64,000 nt of DNA, taken from contig NC_090699.1 in assembly GCF_040954835.1 (NCBI RefSeq), forward strand, positions 17,415,817 to 17,479,816, in the 5' to 3' direction. The notes beneath the pieces were generated by a model. The model worked only from the letters and a program-made list of their open reading frames with translations. It was not told where the DNA came from and searched no databases. The stretch is from Lepisosteus oculatus (lineage: Eukaryota > Chordata > Actinopteri > Semionotiformes > Lepisosteidae). This document shows, one piece after another, positions 50,401-63,935 of the stretch. The number at the start of each line of letters is the position of its first letter. The first letter of the stretch is position 1. A program made the position numbers and the translations under genes.

Positions 50401-53400
50401 AGTCAGAAATAATAAAACCGAAGAGTGGTTTGTGCTGCCAGTGAGAGAACAAGTGTGTTAACTGAACTGAATTTCTGCCTTTTTTATACGTTACCCATTG
50501 CTCCCAATCTTGGTTCTGCCAGTTTCACCTCAATATTCTGCAAGAGACATGTCATCTCCTTCAAAAGTTGTTTCCTTTTCAACTTTTGTTAAATCTCCAA
50601 TGCATTGAAATAATCATAACATCTTCTGGTGTCTTTAGATGATGAATGATACCGGAGCGAAATGTTCTGGGAGCACCTGTGATAGGTTTTCATTAACAAC
50701 AACTTCATGTTCCCACTCAAATGGGCATAATGCATGTTTCAGCACTGTGATCTCGTGCCTTGTTTGTCAGCTTAAACAAGAACATTGTCATCTTATAATT
50801 TCAGTTTTAAGAACATTTTTAGATTTTGCACATGGCTTAGCAAGGAAGATGATGCTTATTTTGGGTTGTGTGATGGAGAGAGGGGGCTGTCACTGGACAC
50901 AGGTGTGGAACCAGATATACCTGGGCTGAGTGGGTGGAGTCTGTGGAATTCCATGTGACTGAAAGGGGCAACCAGGATTGGCTCCTGTGGAATTAGCCAC
51001 GCCCCTTACAATAGCCTTGAGAGAGGGGGAGACGAGAGAAGGAATAATGTAGTAAGATGTAATAATAGTAATGTAATAACATATCAAACAAGTTGCTGCC
51101 ATGTCAGCGGCACTGATGTCCAGTGTGGAGAAGATGTCCCTGACCAGACAGGATCAGCTGTGACAGAGTAAGGCTATATAGACAGCAGTTCTTCTCAGCT
51201 AAAATCTCAGTGGGACTCTGTGAGCTGAGAGGCAGTTTTTAGGAAATCAAGCAAATGATACTGTACAGCAGGAAGTTACAGGCATCAGATGACCTTATGA
51301 TGAGAGTGTCAGAGAGAGAGTAATGTGAGAACTAGTGTTTTGTGAAAAAGGGAAAGCTAGGCGCCACAGAGAAGGCTGGAATGAATGCTCCTACGTGCAC
51401 TATTATGCGTTTGTATTCCCGATGTGGGAAGAGCTAAAGGATAAAAAGACCAAGATGGCGATGAGCTGACAGGATAGAGAATCCTGAGACAGAACACCCT
51501 GAGGGAAACGGTCAGAGTTCAGAGGAGCAAGAATTTGCTCTTCCAGAAAGGGATCAATGTCAAGCTATGATCCCAGAGGCAATTGGAGAGTTCAGGCAAA
51601 AATTGTAACATACGTCTAGTGCAAGGCCACTAAAAACGTTATTTGCATGACGAGGTTAGACTGAGATAGCAACAGACTGAGAGTTGGTGCTGACACGGTC
51701 TCAGTTGCTTGTGTTAGGAAGAAGCTAACACTCCTATTCCCCACTGATTAACACGGTAAACACTGAGAAACCTCACATTGGAGATCACAGATGTCTCCAT
51801 TAGGCACACCGTTCATCTTAGTTTATGTGAATGTAAATCATGTTTCTGGAGTAGCCGGTAAACTTGTAAGGTCTGCAGACATCACAAAAATAGGAGGGAT
51901 GGCAAACACAATACCGTTGGAAAAGTAAAGACTAGGATGCAGTAAAAGACTGTGCCGACACCTAACACAAGAAATATAATGCAGATAAGGGCAAAGAAAT
52001 ACAGATAATGACAATCCTAAAAAAATAGTCAGATTACTTCATATGCAAGGGCAAAGGCACTTTATTACACAAAGGGTAGTGGGTGTCTTGGACAAGGTTC
52101 CCAGTCATGCTGCTACACCTTATTCTCTGTGGACATTCGGGAAATGGGTTACTGAAATCTTCCTCTTAGCAACCACAAGACCACGGAAGAGTTGAATGGC
52201 CCAATCTTCTGTTTTTTGTGTTGCATTTCTTTACAATTTCGTGGTTTTCAGTAGATTTCCCAGGTTTTTGGCTGTGTTCTTTAAGTTCCTGCAATCTTTT
52301 GGTCTAGGAACAAGTAAAGTTTATTCCATCCTGAAAGAGAAGAAAAGAAACACAACGTTTCCGCTGTGGAGGCTTCTTCTTCACACCCAAAGAAGGCTCC
52401 ACAGCCGAAACGTTGCGTTTCTTTTCTTCTCTTTCAGGATGAAATAAACCTTTACTTGTTCCTTTGCAGCTCCCTACTTGAACGACTTGAGTCTTTTGAT
52501 CTCGTCTCCTTTTTCACTATGATGATACAGTACAACAGTGTGAAGAACAGCCACCTTGTCTCTAAAGCAGCTGCAGGATGCTGGATTTTTCAAGAGAGAG
52601 TTTTTTCCCCACCAAAAACATGTGGCGTAGAAATTCAGGATGGCGATAATTAGGCATGCTATGACTTAGTTGCAATTAAAGTATTTAGTGGTGGCTTTTA
52701 GCATTCCAACATGACATTTTTTTAAATTAAAAGAAATATTATAGCACATTATAATGAAATGATTATCATTTGTTGTGCAAAAACAAAATGTGAAATTCTT
52801 TCTTTCAATAAACGGATCTGTAGGTCAGATGTCTCGATTTTCCGTCTGGTAATATTTCAGTTCCTCAGGCACATTCTGGCTCTTCCTTGAATCTTTCCCT
52901 GGACGGTTGGTGACATTAAAAATGAAAAACGTCTCCATCTTCTTTGAACACTTCTAGGAATTTAATTCATTCTTTTATGCAGATTAACTCAAATAACAGA
53001 TCTATTGCGGATGTGCGTTGAAAAATAACTTTATTGGGAGTGATATATACTGAGAAGTTATATATAAAGAACTTCTTTCTTCAAAATGAGATATGGGAAT
53101 GCAGTACTGAGAGATTACAAACCTATTAAATAAGTCATCATTATTATTGTTTCACTATTTAGTTATTTTAAATAAATTGCTAATGTAAAACCTTAAATCC
53201 TGAAATCCCCAAAGCTGGTGTTATAAAGGGATTATTTTAAAAATGAGTTTCAGTATGAATTAAATTTTTAGGCTTTCTTCAATCCATCACATAACCTAGC
53301 CTTTTGTCCTTAGCAGTTCTGGCACTCTTTATAGAAATGTTAATGTTCAGCTCTTGAAAAGAACAAATTAAGAACAGCGAGAGGTGTCTGGAGCAAACGG

Positions 53401-53838
53401 TTCAGCCATGTTTTTGAAACAGATTCTGGAATTCTTCAAAAAGGGGTAGAACAAGATTTTTTTGGGTGGGGGGGGGGATCAATCAGCAACTATTAATCAA
53501 AAGCACGACACTGTCTTAACAGCCCACCTCCTGCATTTGTAAGTCTGCCTGTGTTCTTGTGCGTGCACTGCAGGCAGGGGCAGCAGTCTTCTCTGCCATC
53601 GTTGTCAATGTCTGGGTTCTGCTCTGTTCCACAGCACAAGCACTGCACCCCCGCAGCCCTGGAGATGTACTACTCAGAGCAGGAGCCAGGCGCAAGAGGG
53701 GGCCTCTACACTGCCATCAGCCACCTTACCCAGGCCAAGAAGACGATACCCGAGCTGCCGTCTCCGTGGCTACCGGTAATCAACGCCTTGAAAGAAGCAG
53801 AGAAGGCTAAGGAAGAGTCCAGCCATGTCCAGCAGTAG
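47411..53838 (+). CDS. caly: Calcyon neuron-specific vesicular protein (4 coding exons)
   Basis: Coding exons 47411-47539, 48100-48219, 48304-48417 and 53635-53838; all introns are phase 0 and GT-AG, giving 188 aa. Calcyon belongs to the NSG (NEEP21/P19) family of single-pass neuronal endosomal proteins that bind clathrin light chain and act in endocytosis and receptor recycling. Landmarks: N-terminal [34 protein letters not shown], the cytoplasmic family block; KTTTEYQLQ; one membrane segment in exon 4 ([19 protein letters not shown]) followed by [17 protein letters not shown]; then [17 protein letters not shown] in the last exon. The tail ([15 protein letters not shown]) is shorter than I recall for mammals. 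The start was chosen because it matches the family N-terminus and lies 15 nt after a ctttaacccccag acceptor. The neighbouring PRAP1-like gene on the opposite strand matches human order. Confidence 0.95.
48770..49985 (-). mobile_element. Tc1-like transposon fossil with terminal repeats, caly intron
   Basis: The left end, tatacactatcttgtgaaag, tattcagaca, is inverted at the right end, gtctgaatacttttgcaaga, cactgtata, giving a 1.2-kb unit. The minus strand keeps transposase traces: [22 protein letters not shown] (QQDNDPKHT-like, second catalytic Asp region), [18 protein letters not shown] (WPSQSPDLNPIENLW-like, third catalytic region) and, at 49484-49693, an N-terminal HTH-region remnant. Stops and frameshifts make it inactive. 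It is inside the last CALY intron. Confidence 0.85.
49986..52301 (+). other. caly last intron, middle part
   Basis: Mostly unclassified sequence with a LINE relic at 52040-52210. A moderately GC-rich patch at 50880-51120 has no recognisable gene. Confidence 0.45.
52040..52210 (+). repeat. LINE ORF C-terminal relic
   Basis: ggcactttattacacaaagg, gtagtgggtgtcttggacaa and tcccagtcatgctgctacac, then accacggaagagttgaatgg. Same family segment as at 39290-39520, diverged. Confidence 0.5.
52302..52491. repeat. Palindromic dispersed element, copy 3
   Basis: Left arm reverse: ctaggaacaagtaaagttta, ttccatcctgaaagagaaga, aacacaacgtttccgctgtgg. Right arm: gaaggctccacagccgaaac, gttgcgtttcttttcttctc, tttcaggatgaaataaacc, ttgttcctttgcagctccct. 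The two arms are nearly perfect inverted copies around a 20-30 nt centre, so single-stranded DNA or RNA would form a long hairpin. Confidence 0.8.
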
Positions 53839-56800
53839 GACTCCACTGAGATAATCAGAAGCAAATGTATCACACGTACAGTAACACGCGTATTGTAACT
53901 ATCAAGGTATAATACTTAAAAATAGTTTAGGAACGTGCCTGATTCACATACTGTTTTCCCAGAATATCCTGAAATAATGTGTTATTCAGTGAATTTTACT
54001 GATAGGGGATGTAATTTGTGGCCTGGGGCGGGACATTTCTGCTTCTCATCCGTCTCAAGGATTTATAAAATGTACACAGCCTATTGAAATCACCCTCTTT
54101 AATACCAGATATCCTCGGGAAGATTTCACAGGACAGTGTTATCAGTCCTGAATTTTATACAGTGTCCATGAACACAAGTGGAAACTTCACTCTAAAACAC
54201 TTGAACTGCCCAACCTTAGGAATTACAGTACATTGATTTCAAGGATTTATTTTCTCATCGACAATGCAAATCTCACAAATAAAGTAAACTGTGGTACAAC
54301 TTACCATGGGATTTTTAAATGAATACAATGTACATGTCACATGCATGTCACATTCCAAATTCTGCAGCTTATTTGGGATGGCATAGACAAATATATTAAA
54401 ACAAAACTCCGAATTTGAATGCACTGCAGAACACCTAATGAGTAAATTTAATCTGTTTTGTCCAACTCCAGGTTTAAACTGTAATTAATCCATATTTTGA
54501 GAGGTAAACTATCTGAACACACTAAAGGCCTTACTAAACTATTTCATTTTTTAATAAACTGGTGGAACCTATTTTTGCATTTTCTTAATGAGTTAAAGTC
54601 CTTTCTCTCACCTGGATACATGTCATCTAAGCTGAAACCACATGGGCAGGTTTCTGTGTCTGACACATTTGTGAATTATCGAAGCTAAAAGTATAGTAAA
54701 AGATCATTAAAGAATAAGTATGCATGGTTAAAACTTAATAGATCAAAATTCATTCTGAAAATGTAATCATTTGTGAGTACTGGCAACATGAATTAAAATG
54801 CAAAGCGTCCATAATTTGAAGCCCTGAAAATTGTTCTAAATTCGACATGTAAAAACAAAACGCCAATCTTCTGTCATTACCGAGCTCTGGATAAGACCCA
54901 GACTGACACTATAGGCACAGTGTGAACTGGGGTTCTTTCGTCCAAGAAAAAATGTTTACATTTATCACCCACACTTCCACAAGCAGACCCGTTGCAGAAA
55001 TTAACTGCAAAGAATGTGTGAAGTATTGTTAAACATATGAAACAGGATGGGACACTGGAACTAATTAAAGAGAAATGACTTTGACAGGTTTTATATTTTA
55101 TCCACCTCAAATACAACTTTTAACTTGCCATTACTCATACTATTGCTATTTTTTGTAAGGCTCACATTACTCTTTTGCATGTTGTTTAATTCACTGGTCC
55201 ATCATTGAACTGCAGTACAGGATGTCATCATGTGTGTCTACAGTAGTACTGTCAAGGGGCCAGTATAGTTGGAGTCACTTTTCTGTTGAAATTCCCAATT
55301 ATAAAACAAAGGAGCATCATAAGTATAATTTTCTCTAGATATTTAAGATTGGAGACTTTGGATGCCATCTCTGCAAAATGGATAATTACAGGAAATCCAG
55401 AACATTTAAAAAACTGAAAAGTTAAAACTAAAATTTACCTGGAAACACATGCACAGTGTTTTTGATGTTTGGTCTTTCATCGATTTCTGTAAGACTCTGC
55501 TGGTCACAGGACACTGCATTCTGTGACTCGGCATAGGATTGATGGGGAAAGTATTTCAACAACCTCAGTTTTCAGATGCACAAGGGTCTTGGAAAACAAT
55601 CATGCTCTTAAAGCATTTTTTTTAAAATTTCCTGAATGGTTTGCTAATTTGGGTATTTAGCACCTTTGGCAGCAAAGTTTGGAATGATAACGTCCCAACT
55701 ACAGCAAGCATTATTTTTGTTTCCCACGTGTAGAACCAAAGTTACACATTTAAAACTATTTTTATTTAATGCTTGGATGGACTTCATTTCTCCAGCAGTG
55801 CAGTCACGTGATCCTCCCACTTTAATAAACTGCAGGGGTTCCTGGGGTCTTTGGCACAGAAAAGACTCCAGCATTCGGAAATACTCATCTGCAAGCTGCT
55901 GTTGTGAAGCAATAATGCTTTATGACAAGTGCATGTAAAATATGTTGTTCTGCCATGATGTTCCCATCCTTTATGTGCAAGACACATTGACTTGCCTTGA
56001 ATTCAAAACAGGGCACGTAAGAAACATGGAGCTGCAAGAAACATGACGTGTCTTTGATTTGAGTATTATTTTTTACATGTTGAATTTTTCCTTTTCCATT
56101 CACATTTCCTAAAATGATTTATGCCAATGTTTCGTACAGGATATATGCTGGTTTCATTCCAGTGTGATTTTTCTTCTCATTCTTTAGCGAAACACCATAC
56201 TCGTTTTTTTTTTCAGGTTTGTGAGCAACTAACACTACAGTAACTGTACCTGCTTGTATGACCCCTTTTAAAAATGACTGCAATTCAAGATCTACAGTAT
56301 GTAGTGTACCAATGGAGCTTTGAAAAGCTGGGATCAGTACATGCATTTCAACAATGGATATTTCAGATACCTGCTCATAGCGCTGAAGTGTGATCAGTCT
56401 TCCCAAAGCCCCTCCCTACAGATGTGTTGTCAAACAATTTTGCTAAATACTTAATCTGAGAGTCTGAAGGTCTTTGCACTATGAATCACAGAGAGAATAA
56501 CGAGCTCAGCAGTACACAAGCACTTCAATAGACATGGGCGTGATTGAGGTCTCCCCTACAAGACTCCTACTCCTCCTAGAACCCCTGCACAGAGGTGCCC
56601 TGTTTTATAGACCCCCCAGGGGTGGGGGGTAATTAAAGGGGAGGTGAGGGTGCCACCTGGGACAAAGCCAGTAAGAAGCCAGACTTCTTGGAGAAAAGCT
56701 GGGGTATGTGAAAAGACGAATTCCTAATGCAATAAATTGTATAGGGCTAATAAAGAAACATTATAAACATTATATATTATTGAAACATTATTATAACATT

Positions 56801-57000
56801 ATAATTCCTTCTCTCACGTCCCCTTATACGTTAGTAACCACATACAGCCCTGGCGTTTCTGTGCCCTAATTGTTCATGTTGGCTGATGTCGTAAGCACAA
56901 TATGTAGAAATCATGGCAAAGAGCCTTAATGGACACAATGCAGTTTAGATTTAAATAATGAAACGAATATTTCTGCAATTTCGATTACATTAAGGACTAC
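53839..57000. other. caly 3' UTR and downstream intergenic DNA
   Basis: The CALY 3' UTR begins here; no decisive poly(A) signal was chosen. AT-rich with no further gene seen. A SINE tail fragment lies at 56690-56760. Confidence 0.45.
56690..56760 (+). repeat. Tail fragment of the tRNA-derived SINE
   Basis: gctggggtatgtgaaaagac, gaattcctaatgc, aataaattgtatagggctaa match the 3' end of the element at 6805-7090. The tRNA-like head is absent. Confidence 0.6.
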
Positions 57001-59639
57001 GCAAATACACGTCTCTCTTATAGAAAAAGAAGCCGTGCTACCCGCTTCCTGCGTGTGGAGACTACTGTTCCCACTGGAACCTTGGTCACTCAACTGGCCC
57101 GTCACAGCTCTCTCTCTCTCTGTGGTGCGAGATTTATTTCCTGTAATCCTGTACATACCTCATTTAAGCGCAATAGTAAATTCGATGTAGATCGCAATAC
57201 TTACCATTCATGCGCAGGTCCACGAAACAGCTTGTCATATCTTTTATTTTTGGAATTGTGTTCGTGTCTACTTTGTCTTACAACAACAGTGTTCAGCTCT
57301 TCATAAGATGACCTTCCTCTGTCCATGTGCAACACAGAAGCACAAAACCGCGGTGCTTCACGCGTCTCCTCGCAGCAAATCAGAGGTTAATGTCGTTCTG
57401 GGTGCACACTAATCCGATCAAATAAAATTCAAACCGATTGCCAAACGGACGGATCACACAGGTGCACCGCGCAGCTCACAGATGAGTGTTTCAAACGATG
57501 ATGATTCCCACAATCGGATGCCGTGTGCAAAAACCGGATTTTGGGACGGAAAACAAATGCGACGTTGCATTCTAAAATAAAAGGACTCATTGGATGGTGC
57601 CCCGAGAAATCAGTTTAAACGCACTTTAATATGATTCCTGTGCCTGTTTAACCATAGGAAGGGCGTACGAAACTGCAGTGTTAATCTTATTAAACTCCAT
57701 GCTTGGAACAGATTATTGCCCTGTACTTCTGTTTTATTAAATCATTCTTAACATTAAATGACTGATTTTGCTACAGTGTTTGCCTCACAAAGGCTTAATT
57801 AAATCTAACACTCTTGAGTGTTGTAACGAATTGCTGCAGGTCATGGTGCCCTTTCCCAAGCCTTGTGAATATTTTAAATGCTGTATAATTGTTGTGACTC
57901 GCTGGTTAACCACTTGACTTGCAAAGCATTTCCTGATCGTTTTAGTTGTATACTTTGATTTTGACAGCTCTTTGCAGTTTTTTTTTCATAGAGAATGTGA
58001 CATTTTGTGTTCACGATACAGCAAACAACACCTATGTGTGAAGTGCCAACCTATGTGTTGTCATCTGCCTTGATCTGATTTGAGAAAAAAATAAATAAAG
58101 CCGTGTTGTTAATTTTTCTCATTACGTTTGTACTATCATTGTTATTCCAAAAACACCCTTTTCAGACAAACGAGAGGTTACAGATGTGTGTCTCAAAATG
58201 GTTGACCCCTGCCGGTTCAAAAACGTTCGTAGTTACGATTAATTAGTTTTCATGGTTTCAAAGTTACTCATTACTGAACAGGTAATAGCGAAGCAGTGGG
58301 GTTCTGAAAGTATGTCTTTCTGGATTACACCTTCTCTGTCAGGAGCGGAACCTTTGTCTGTAATTACGGACTGGAGGAAAAACAGCTGTTACATATACAG
58401 CTGGCGATAAGGGAACTGCACTGGCATTTACTGTTTGTAACACGATCGTTCAATAACGTATTCAGTGTAGTGTAGTAAACTGTTCATTTAACTACAGGTA
58501 CCTACAGGTACAGTTTGCTAGTGCTTATAGCATCAACTGCAAGGCCCCCCCAAAAACCCTGACTGGGTATCTGCTTTCACTTCAAGCCTAGAGATATTCA
58601 TGTGCAGCATAGGATGGCAAGTTCATTGTCATCTCACCTACCTGCTCAACTCTTATTTTCACAGGAACAGCTGCAGCAGGTGGGTCTGCATGTAATTATC
58701 ATCTCTGTATGTATCGCTGGGCTCAGCTTGGGGAGCTGGCTCTCACAACGCATGCTAATTACTCTTGCGCTGCCAATTAAGGTTTTTTATTTCATGTTTC
58801 TTGTAGTATTTTTTTATTTTTGCACCGGTTGCAGAATGACAGATTTTGGAAGAAAACAGCCCACAGCATGGAAGTGGATGAAAACAATTGAGGAATTTTC
58901 ATTGCACACCTTGTGTTCGTTGTATACTTTGTTGTGGGCTGAAAGGTTATATAGTAGTATGGAAAATAAACGAAGTAATTAGCCAAACAATGTTAATGTT
59001 GTCAGTTCCTTTGAACGCCTCTTACAACATTCCTTGGCCTTTTTTTGGAAGTTCCAAAGACTGGACTTCAAAACTGGTTTGCTTTGATATGAAAAGATCT
59101 CAGACTGCCACTGTATTTTGGTCCAACTGTTTGTAGGTGGACGCAAAACAAACATAAATAACGCACATCAAAAACTGTTTCCATTTATGGTATTATGGTA
59201 TTCCTGCTCATGTCTCATAGTTGCAGTTAATGAGCAGATCTGTTTATTTTTACTTTCTAGCTTTTATTTCCTAGCAAAAGGTCATTCATGTTCAGTGCGT
59301 CTGAAGTGCAGTATTTCTGTGTCATGAGCACAGCAGAAGCAACCACAGTATTCATCAGCTTAAAATAAGTACACCTGAAATTATATTTCTAGAAAAAACT
59401 TATAAAGATACTCACCAACCAAAGATGCCTTTTAAATCTCACCCAAGCTGTCCTTTTCCTTGTCCCCTCTCCCTCTTTTCCCTGGGGAAACTCTTGGCAT
59501 CTTCATCAGGCTACAGCCAGCAGGGAAGAACTGTGGAGCTTCATGTTTTCATTGTCCCCACTGCTAGAACTGGCTCTGCTGGGTGTCTGTTTGAAAGGTG
59601 CATGGGAGATGTATTATCGAACAGCAGCTCTATCACCCT
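57001..59639. other. Intergenic DNA without a supported gene
   Basis: The part 57050-57600 has more CpGs than its surroundings (gcttcacgcgtctcctcgcag, acggacggatcac) and could be a promoter, but no exon is evident. The 126-aa ORF at 58602-58982 is hydrophobic by composition and has no family match that I recognise. Confidence 0.4.
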
Positions 59640-60145
59640 GCTACTCACAACTGGCAGCCCACTGGAGCTCAGCAGGTGTGAGCCTGGTCAGTATCTGGAT
59701 GGGAGACCTCCTGGGAAAGCTAAGGTTTCTACTGGAACTGGTGTTAGTGGGGCCTGTAGGGGGCGCTCACCCTGCAGTCTGTGTGGGTCCTAATGCTCCC
59801 GTATAGTGATGGGGACACTATACTGTAAAAAAGCTGCTGTTCTTTGTATGAGATGTAAAACTGATGTCCTGACTCTCTGTTTGTCAGGGTGTATCTCAAA
59901 AAGAGTAGAGTATTACCCTTGTATCCTGGCTAAAGTTCACCATGGCCTCCTAAAAATTTCACTTCTCCTCCCCACTGATAGCTGGTGTGTGGTGAGCATG
60001 CTGGTGCACCTTGGCTGCTGTTGCATCATCCAGGTGGGGCTGCGCATTGGTGGAGTGGAGTCCCCATTATCTGTGAAGCCCTTTGAGTGGAGTGTCCAGA
60101 AACATGATATATAAATAGAAGGAAATTATTATTATTATTTTTATT
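59640..60145 (+). repeat. 5S rRNA-derived SINE, near full length
   Basis: Head: ggcagcccactggagctcag, caggtgtgagcctggtcagt, atctggatgggagacc. The CTCF-like core is at 59753-59768. Tail: gtgaagccctttgagtggag, tgtccagaaacatgatatat, then ATT repeats. Two ORFs crossing it are spurious. Confidence 0.8.
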
Positions 60146-62179
60146 ATAAGTGTTAATACTGCTTATCTCAAGATCACCAAGTTAAACCGTAAACACTAGA
60201 GACAGACAGATCCAGACAGATCATGAAACATCTCTCCGGATGAGGACACAAAAACATAAGGATTTCAATTACAAAAGAGGTAACATAGTCAGTCTATCCT
60301 GTGTGACTGCTATTTGCTAATTGTTCCAATGATCGAATCCAGCTGTTTATTGAAAGATACCAGAGTATCAGATTCTACAACATGGCTTGGTACAGTAGCT
60401 TATTCTAGCCTCCTGTTATCAGTTTTACATTTTCCTTCCTTGTAGTTTCCTCCAGTGTCCTCTGGTTCATGTTTCCCAATTTGAAGAATTACACTGGGTC
60501 AATGTCTTTGATTCCGAATATTTGAATTAAGACCCTTCATAGTTTTTTTTCACTTTTCCGCATTAAACGTCATCTACAAGAATAACTATTTTCACTGAAA
60601 GTACGGTTCATTCATTTACCACTGGAACTGTGCAAAAATCTATTTTAAGTTTATTTTTTATTTGCTCCTAAAATCCTCCTGTATTTATACAAACCCAATT
60701 TCAAAAAATGTTTCTAGTAGCCATTAAATTTACATGAAACCGAAGACATCTGGCATGTCCAGTTAAAAACACAACCCTGAAAGATCTGAAGTGGGGTTAA
60801 TTACCATCCTGCTGAATTTGGATAGGAGAAGGGAATTATAGGAAAATGCTTCATTTTTGACCATACAGGTGGAATCTTTTATCAGGACACGAAACCGTTC
60901 CAAAAGAAATACCATGAACTACCTGGAAATGGAGTTGAAATGTAGTGAAAATGCAGGCTTGGTCTCATTGTAAGAGCAACACAAATTGGATTTCTGTTCA
61001 TTTACACAACCTTAAAGAGTTCAGTTTGTTTTTTTTGGTTGTTCTCCTAGTTCCAACTGCGTGCATTTCTTTTAAGCCTCCTGAGGAATGTTCCTACGGG
61101 CTACAGAATATGAATATCATTCAGTGAAAGATGATGACTGTGTGAAATTTTGGTCTGAGTTGCCTTCCAGGGCTTGTTTACACAGTATGGAACTAATAAT
61201 GCCATGGAGCGATATTGTGCATAATATTGAACAGTTTAAATTTAAAAACTCAGATCCAAAACCAAAAGTGGCATGTATTTATTTTTTCATTAAGGGAAAT
61301 TGCTGAAGAAGAATTGCACACTTTCACGGTTGTGAAATGGAATCATTTTTCACAAGCTTTTTTATTGTTCTTTCACGTGCCTGTGTTTTAATATTTTGCC
61401 CCTGTAATTTCTATCTGGAAATGAGAGAAATATATAAGAAAACTTTTTCTTTTTCCATGTTGGAATCTTACAGCAGTGCAGCATTTATGTAGAAGAGACA
61501 CCAGTAAAATGCTTATGCCAAATTCCACAAATTAAGCAAAAATAAATTTATTTTATTTCAATGTCTGAGTATTGCAGTTTTGTGTGTGGACACATGTGGT
61601 TGATTTCTCTAGGGCCTGTATGCTGTGTAGTTGAGGAGTTTAAATGCATTTCAAAATCACATTTCCCTGCTCTTCTAGGTTGACACCCGAGGAAAGTATG
61701 GATAGCTGGTTCTTGATTAATGCTCTACAGCACATTTTTATTTTATTTCTAAAACACGTTTTCTGATTGGCATGTACAAGGCCAATTTAAAATATTTAAC
61801 TAACACGTGGAGACTAAACACAATGATTTAGTAACCAGTTTATGCAAACAGTCCAGCAATGTGTATGACAGATCAATTTCAGTGTAATCATTATTCAGCC
61901 AATGAAATCCAAATAGATTCACAATCCATGACACAATAATAACTACTTCATGATCAATGACAAGGAAAGTGCTGTAAAATGTGGCAGATTTTCTGCATGT
62001 TCCTTCATTAGACCACTGTACTTTTTACAAAATCCTCAGTGAAGAAAATATATGCAATGTATGTAGTTCCTATTTTTTATGACTTTTGTATGACTTGAAA
62101 TCATCTTCCTGAGAGTGATTAAACATGTGGTAGATACTGTATAGACTGGTCAGTGTTTCACTTATGTCCTTATAACTGG

Positions 62180-62320
62180 TGGACTCAAATGGAAACTACA
62201 GGGAAGAACATTTAGAACTCACAACAATGGGCATCCCTGTACACAAAGGGTGGTAGGAGTATGGAACGAGCTACCTAGCCTTGATGTTGAAGTTGATACG
62301 CTGGCTGGGTTTCACAAATC
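62180..62320 (+). repeat. LINE ORF C-terminal relic
   Basis: ctggtggactcaaatggaaa, ctgtacacaaagggtggtag, gagtatggaacgagctacct, ttgaagttgatacgctggct: the same family segment as at 39290-39520. Confidence 0.55.
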
Positions 62321-62547
62321 AGCAGGTTAAGCCAGAGGACTTACTGTGTTATTCAGTGTCAGGGACAGAGGGAAAGGCTACAGTTCTGAATGTATCTTGA
62401 GGGTTGTCTTAGCTAACATTTGTCCCATTCTGCGTTCAGTCTGTCAGCACAGCACTCAATGTGGCCTTGGAGTCACCCAGTTCTGTGGACACACAGTCAT
62501 GAGATTAACTGAACCACACTAGCAGATGACCAAATTCAACCATAAGC

Positions 62548-62670
62548 TACCACACTTGAAGAAGGCTCCACAACCGAAACGTTGTGTTTTTTCCCTTACT
62601 TTCAGCATGGAATGAACCTTTACCTGTTCCTTTGCAGCCTGAGCATGCTGACTCAGCTCCCTACTGGAAT
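62548..62670 (+). repeat. Single arm of the palindromic element
   Basis: acacttgaagaaggctccac, aaccgaaacgttgtgttttt, tactttcagcatggaatgaa, cctgttcctttgcagcctga, gcatgctgactcagctccct. One arm only, with its full distal end. Confidence 0.75.
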
Positions 62671-63714
62671 GTTAAAAGATATCACGATTGACTATTTTTA
62701 TCAAGGGCAGGAACTAAAGTTTGAAAAAAAAAATAAGCAGACGGAGTTCATTTTAATGAACTATAGTACTAATACTGTAAGGTAGTACAATTATAAACTG
62801 TAATGTAATAGAAGTAAATACAAAATTGGTCTTTATGTCTATCAATTTGAAGAATGCAGTATGTACTGTATGTTACTCTACCTAAAGACCACTTACTTAT
62901 GGTAATAAACTGGAATGATCTGGGGGGAAAAAGTCCAAATCAAATGATTTGTTGACTTTGAGCAGATTCAGCAGGGCTGTTCTCCTAAAGGAAAGAAACC
63001 AAAGTGAAATTATACTGCAACCGCAATATAAAAACCAGAGCTTAGCTTCATCCCTGGGACGACGGACAGAATAATTAGGAAATCGCAACTTCAGTGTCCA
63101 TGCATTCTGGTTCACATTACAAAAGCCTAATTGACTGGCAGTAAAGACAAATCACAGCGATCCCAGAAGAGGCCAGAAGGAACGTTCAAGATCGAGGTTA
63201 GCAGTTGGCCTGACGCAGCAGCGACTGGCTCAAAACATGGAACATGTTTCAAAGAGAATCACGAACAAAACTGAACATTCAATACCAGCTTAAGCGGCGC
63301 AGAAGTTAAATGAAGTGTACGTTTCTCCTTCCTGAAAATGATCACTGTGAAACCAAAGAAAAGGGTAATTTTGCTTTCCTGCGTAGTTCCTGTATTATTT
63401 TTTACTTTTGTTTTCTTGCTGTTTGGTGCCGAATTCAGCTGCCAGATAGAGGAGTGTCAGTCACCTGCCACAAACCCCCCTGAACCCCACTGTGTGTGGG
63501 CTCTGCTCCGATCCGGAGTCGGAGCTGAAGAGGGTCCGCAGAAATGACGTGTCAAAAACACATAAATTCCCAGCACATTCCAGGACTTCGGGGTGTGCTC
63601 TGATGGGAAGGGTCTTGAAAAGCGAAGACTAAAAGATTCAAGTATTCAAAATTCCTAAGGCCTCTGACGCAGCCAACCCAGTGAACCCCCCAAGTTTCAA
63701 CAACGAAACACGAA

Positions 63715-63935
63715 CCAGAGGACACGAGTGGAAACTACAGGAGAACAGGAGGCACATCTTCACCCAAGAAGTGTAGATGTGTGGCAGAAATACCCAGCCA
63801 TGTTGTTGGGGTTGGTCCCATTGCTTCATTCAGGAAAATTGGCTGCTCGGTTCAATTAGCCTTTAATTAGGAAATGAGCCAAATCGCCTCCACTCATTTG
63901 GAGCCCTTTGTAGGAGAGGATTGGACCGATCAAAT
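63715..63935 (+). repeat. LINE ORF C-terminal relic
   Basis: gaggacacgagtggaaacta, caggagaacaggaggcacat, cttcacccaagaagtgtaga, accc-agccatgttgttgg and then cctccactcatttgg. Matches the family segment upstream of and including FFTQ..., in broken frame. Confidence 0.55.

Noticed and set aside
53559-53810. Alternative frame over the CALY last exon
   Set aside because: The CALY frame continues from exon 4 in phase 0 and matches the family; the other frame does not.
58602-58982. 126-aa hydrophobic ORF as a membrane protein gene
   Set aside because: No splice or promoter context, T-rich composition explains the hydrophobicity, and no family similarity is recognised.
63338-63547. 69-aa ORF with a hydrophobic segment after MITVKPKKR
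   Set aside because: It could be a first exon of a downstream gene, but no donor, homology or promoter decides it.
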